Made by a program: the position numbers and the translations under genes. A stretch of 64,000 nucleotides of DNA. It comes from Terriglobia bacterium (GTDB lineage Bacteria > Acidobacteriota > Terriglobia > JAIQFV01). Within the stretch, counting starts at the first letter, position 1; every line of letters starts with the position of its first letter. The stretch is taken from positions 540,510 through 604,509 of the forward strand of contig JAIQFV010000001.1 in assembly GCA_020073085.1 (NCBI GenBank). Reading direction: 5' to 3'. Below are positions 62,887 through 64,000 of the stretch, one piece after another. The notes under the pieces were generated by a model. It searched no databases. It saw only the letters and a program-made list of their open reading frames with translations, and was not told where the DNA came from.

Positions 62887-63654
62887 ATGTTGTTTTCTTG
62901 TCGTTCCAAGAAGGTGTTTGTAGTCTTCGCGGTGGCTCTATTTCTGTTCGGTTCCGGAGTTTACGTGTCCCTCCTTCACGCCCAAATGGGAGGTGGAGGG
63001 ATGGGGGGTGGCGGTGGGACCGGCAATATGCCGGGGATGGGAACTGGATCATTTTCAAACCTGATGACCGATGGCATGGGGGGAATGATGCTCCTCAGTG
63101 GCGGGCGGCCATTCCATTCCGACGGCACAGCAATTACCCTCGCCGAAGCGACGGACATCGCCCACCGATTGGTCGCGGCCCGAAGAGAGACCAATCTGGC
63201 ACTCGATGAAATCGAGGAATGGGAATATAACTTCTACGTGGTTGTGAAAGAGACGGACTCTTCAAATAAAGCCTTTCAGTTGGTCATTGACAAGTGGACG
63301 GGTGTGGTCATGCCGGAGCCCGGACCCGACATGATGTGGAACGCAAAGTATTTCGGGGGCGGGATGATGAGGGGCCAAACGATGGCTGGATTCTCCCGGG
63401 GGAACGCGAACATGACGGTCACCGCGGATGCGGCCGCGCTCGCCGCCAATCAGTTCTTGAGCCAGCGGTTCGCTCCTGCGCGTCGACTGGCCGTGGCAAC
63501 GCCACCTGATACCTTCTTTGGATACTACTGTTTTGACGTCAACGATGTGGCCACGGGAAAGAAGTATGGGATGCTCAGCGTGAACGGCGCCACCGGCCAG
63601 GTCTGGTATCACACCTGGCATGGGAATTTCATCCAGGGCCAGGAACTGAACTAG
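62887..63654 (+). CDS. Glycine/methionine-rich secreted protein with PepSY-like repeats
   Basis: A 255-residue exported protein. After a signal peptide (about 1-33, ending LLHAQ) comes a Gly/Met-rich stretch (about 35-75; GGGGMGG and GMGGMM), then two similar units: ITLAEATDIAHRLV...EEWEYNFYVVV...DKWTGVVMPEPG (about 80-155) and VTADAAALAANQFL...GYYCFDV...NGATGQVWYHTWHG (about 180-250), which look like PepSY-type domains. Methionine-rich segments in such proteins can bind copper, but this is unproven. GGGAGG lies upstream of the ATG. Confidence 0.7.
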   Translation: MLFSCRSKKVFVVFAVALFLFGSGVYVSLLHAQMGGGGMGGGGGTGNMPGMGTGSFSNLMTDGMGGMMLLSGGRPFHSDGTAITLAEATDIAHRLVAARRETNLALDEIEEWEYNFYVVVKETDSSNKAFQLVIDKWTGVVMPEPGPDMMWNAKYFGGGMMRGQTMAGFSRGNANMTVTADAAALAANQFLSQRFAPARRLAVATPPDTFFGYYCFDVNDVATGKKYGMLSVNGATGQVWYHTWHGNFIQGQELN

Positions 63655-64000
63655 ATTGGAGGGCCTACTCAAAGCGGTTCAGTTATGTCTGGAGGAAGGT
63701 TTTCCGCCGGAACTGGTCGCCCGTGAGACCGCCCAACGGTTTGAGTCTCAGCCTCCCGAACGGGGCGATGGTTGCTGGTGATTGCACGAGGAAAACTCGA
63801 TCCAGAGTAATTCACGTCGCTGAAATGGAGATTGGAAAGGCCCGACCCGAAGCTTCTTCTTGGGTCACACATCTCAAAGTTGTGTCAAGAGGCAAGACTC
63901 CACCCAGTGCCCAGCCGAGTATTGCTGTGTGTTCCGCCCGGTCGCCAGTGAGTCGATTGTCTTCGAACGCCACTCCGTTGTTTCCCCATCGAGACGGGCA
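63655..64000. other. Right end of the window, no gene called
   Basis: Only short, overlapping frames without ribosome sites are seen here. A gene may begin just beyond the edge. Confidence 0.4.

Overview
The window looks like a chromosomal stretch of an uncultured Acidobacteriota bacterium, probably from a metagenome. The evidence is three very large Oar-like TonB-dependent receptors, each with an N-terminal carboxypeptidase-regulatory domain, a secreted VWA protein of the type common in that phylum, lone DsbD-N and BsuPI-like secreted proteins, and loosely packed housekeeping operons. The phylum is an inference; no rRNA or marker phylogeny is available here.

Layout. 0-3.4 kb: the end of a sodium:solute symporter, a small membrane protein, then murQ and nagA (cell-wall amino-sugar recycling). 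3.5-8.5 kb: an alpha/beta hydrolase, a TonB-dependent receptor and a TetR regulator, all on the minus strand. 8.9-11.7 kb: murA, an MlaF-type ATPase and mobA. 12.2-17.0 kb: a minus-strand acyl-lipid operon (SDR, KAS III-like enzyme, acyl-CoA ligase, SCP2-type thiolase) with a TetR-type operator upstream that resembles the one at the TetR gene. 17-26 kb: VWA protein, M20 peptidase, second receptor, MscS channel, geranylgeranyl-reductase-like flavoprotein. 26-33 kb: two related small ORFs, a class III cyclase-like protein, P5C dehydrogenase, DsbD-N protein, glutaryl-CoA-dehydrogenase-like enzyme, endonuclease III and signal peptidase I. 34-37 kb: a glycolipid glycosyltransferase fused to a methyltransferase, and a radical SAM enzyme.

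37.5-41.5 kb is the accessory hot spot. A functional-looking tRNA-Leu(CAA) at 41.43-41.51 kb and a 55/59-identical copy of its 3' half at 37.51 kb bracket about 3.9 kb. Inside lie five minus-strand gene units separated by imperfect palindromes with the layout of integron attC sites (38.32, 39.07, 39.82 and 40.40 kb). Three units are toxin-antitoxin pairs (Phd/ParE, HicBA, BrnTA). No integrase of either kind is seen, so this reads as a cassette cluster lacking an integron integrase, stranded in a decayed tRNA-Leu island. The tmRNA gene ssrA follows at once.

42-51 kb: TerB-like protein, cyclophilin, prfB with its programmed +1 frameshift, ftsY, and riboflavin genes ribD-ribE-ribBA. 52-53.4 kb: a REP-associated tyrosine transposase with six direct palindromic repeat units on one side and three inverted units on the other. 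53.4-64 kb: third TonB-dependent receptor, the 5-oxoprolinase operon pxpB-pxpA-pxpC, a JAMM-domain protein, an M61 peptidase, a 100-bp palindromic element and a glycine-rich secreted protein.

Functionally the window combines peptidoglycan turnover and synthesis, envelope lipid and protein export, amino-acid and acyl-CoA catabolism, riboflavin synthesis and translation rescue. All calls come from reading the sequence and recognising motifs; no database search was possible.
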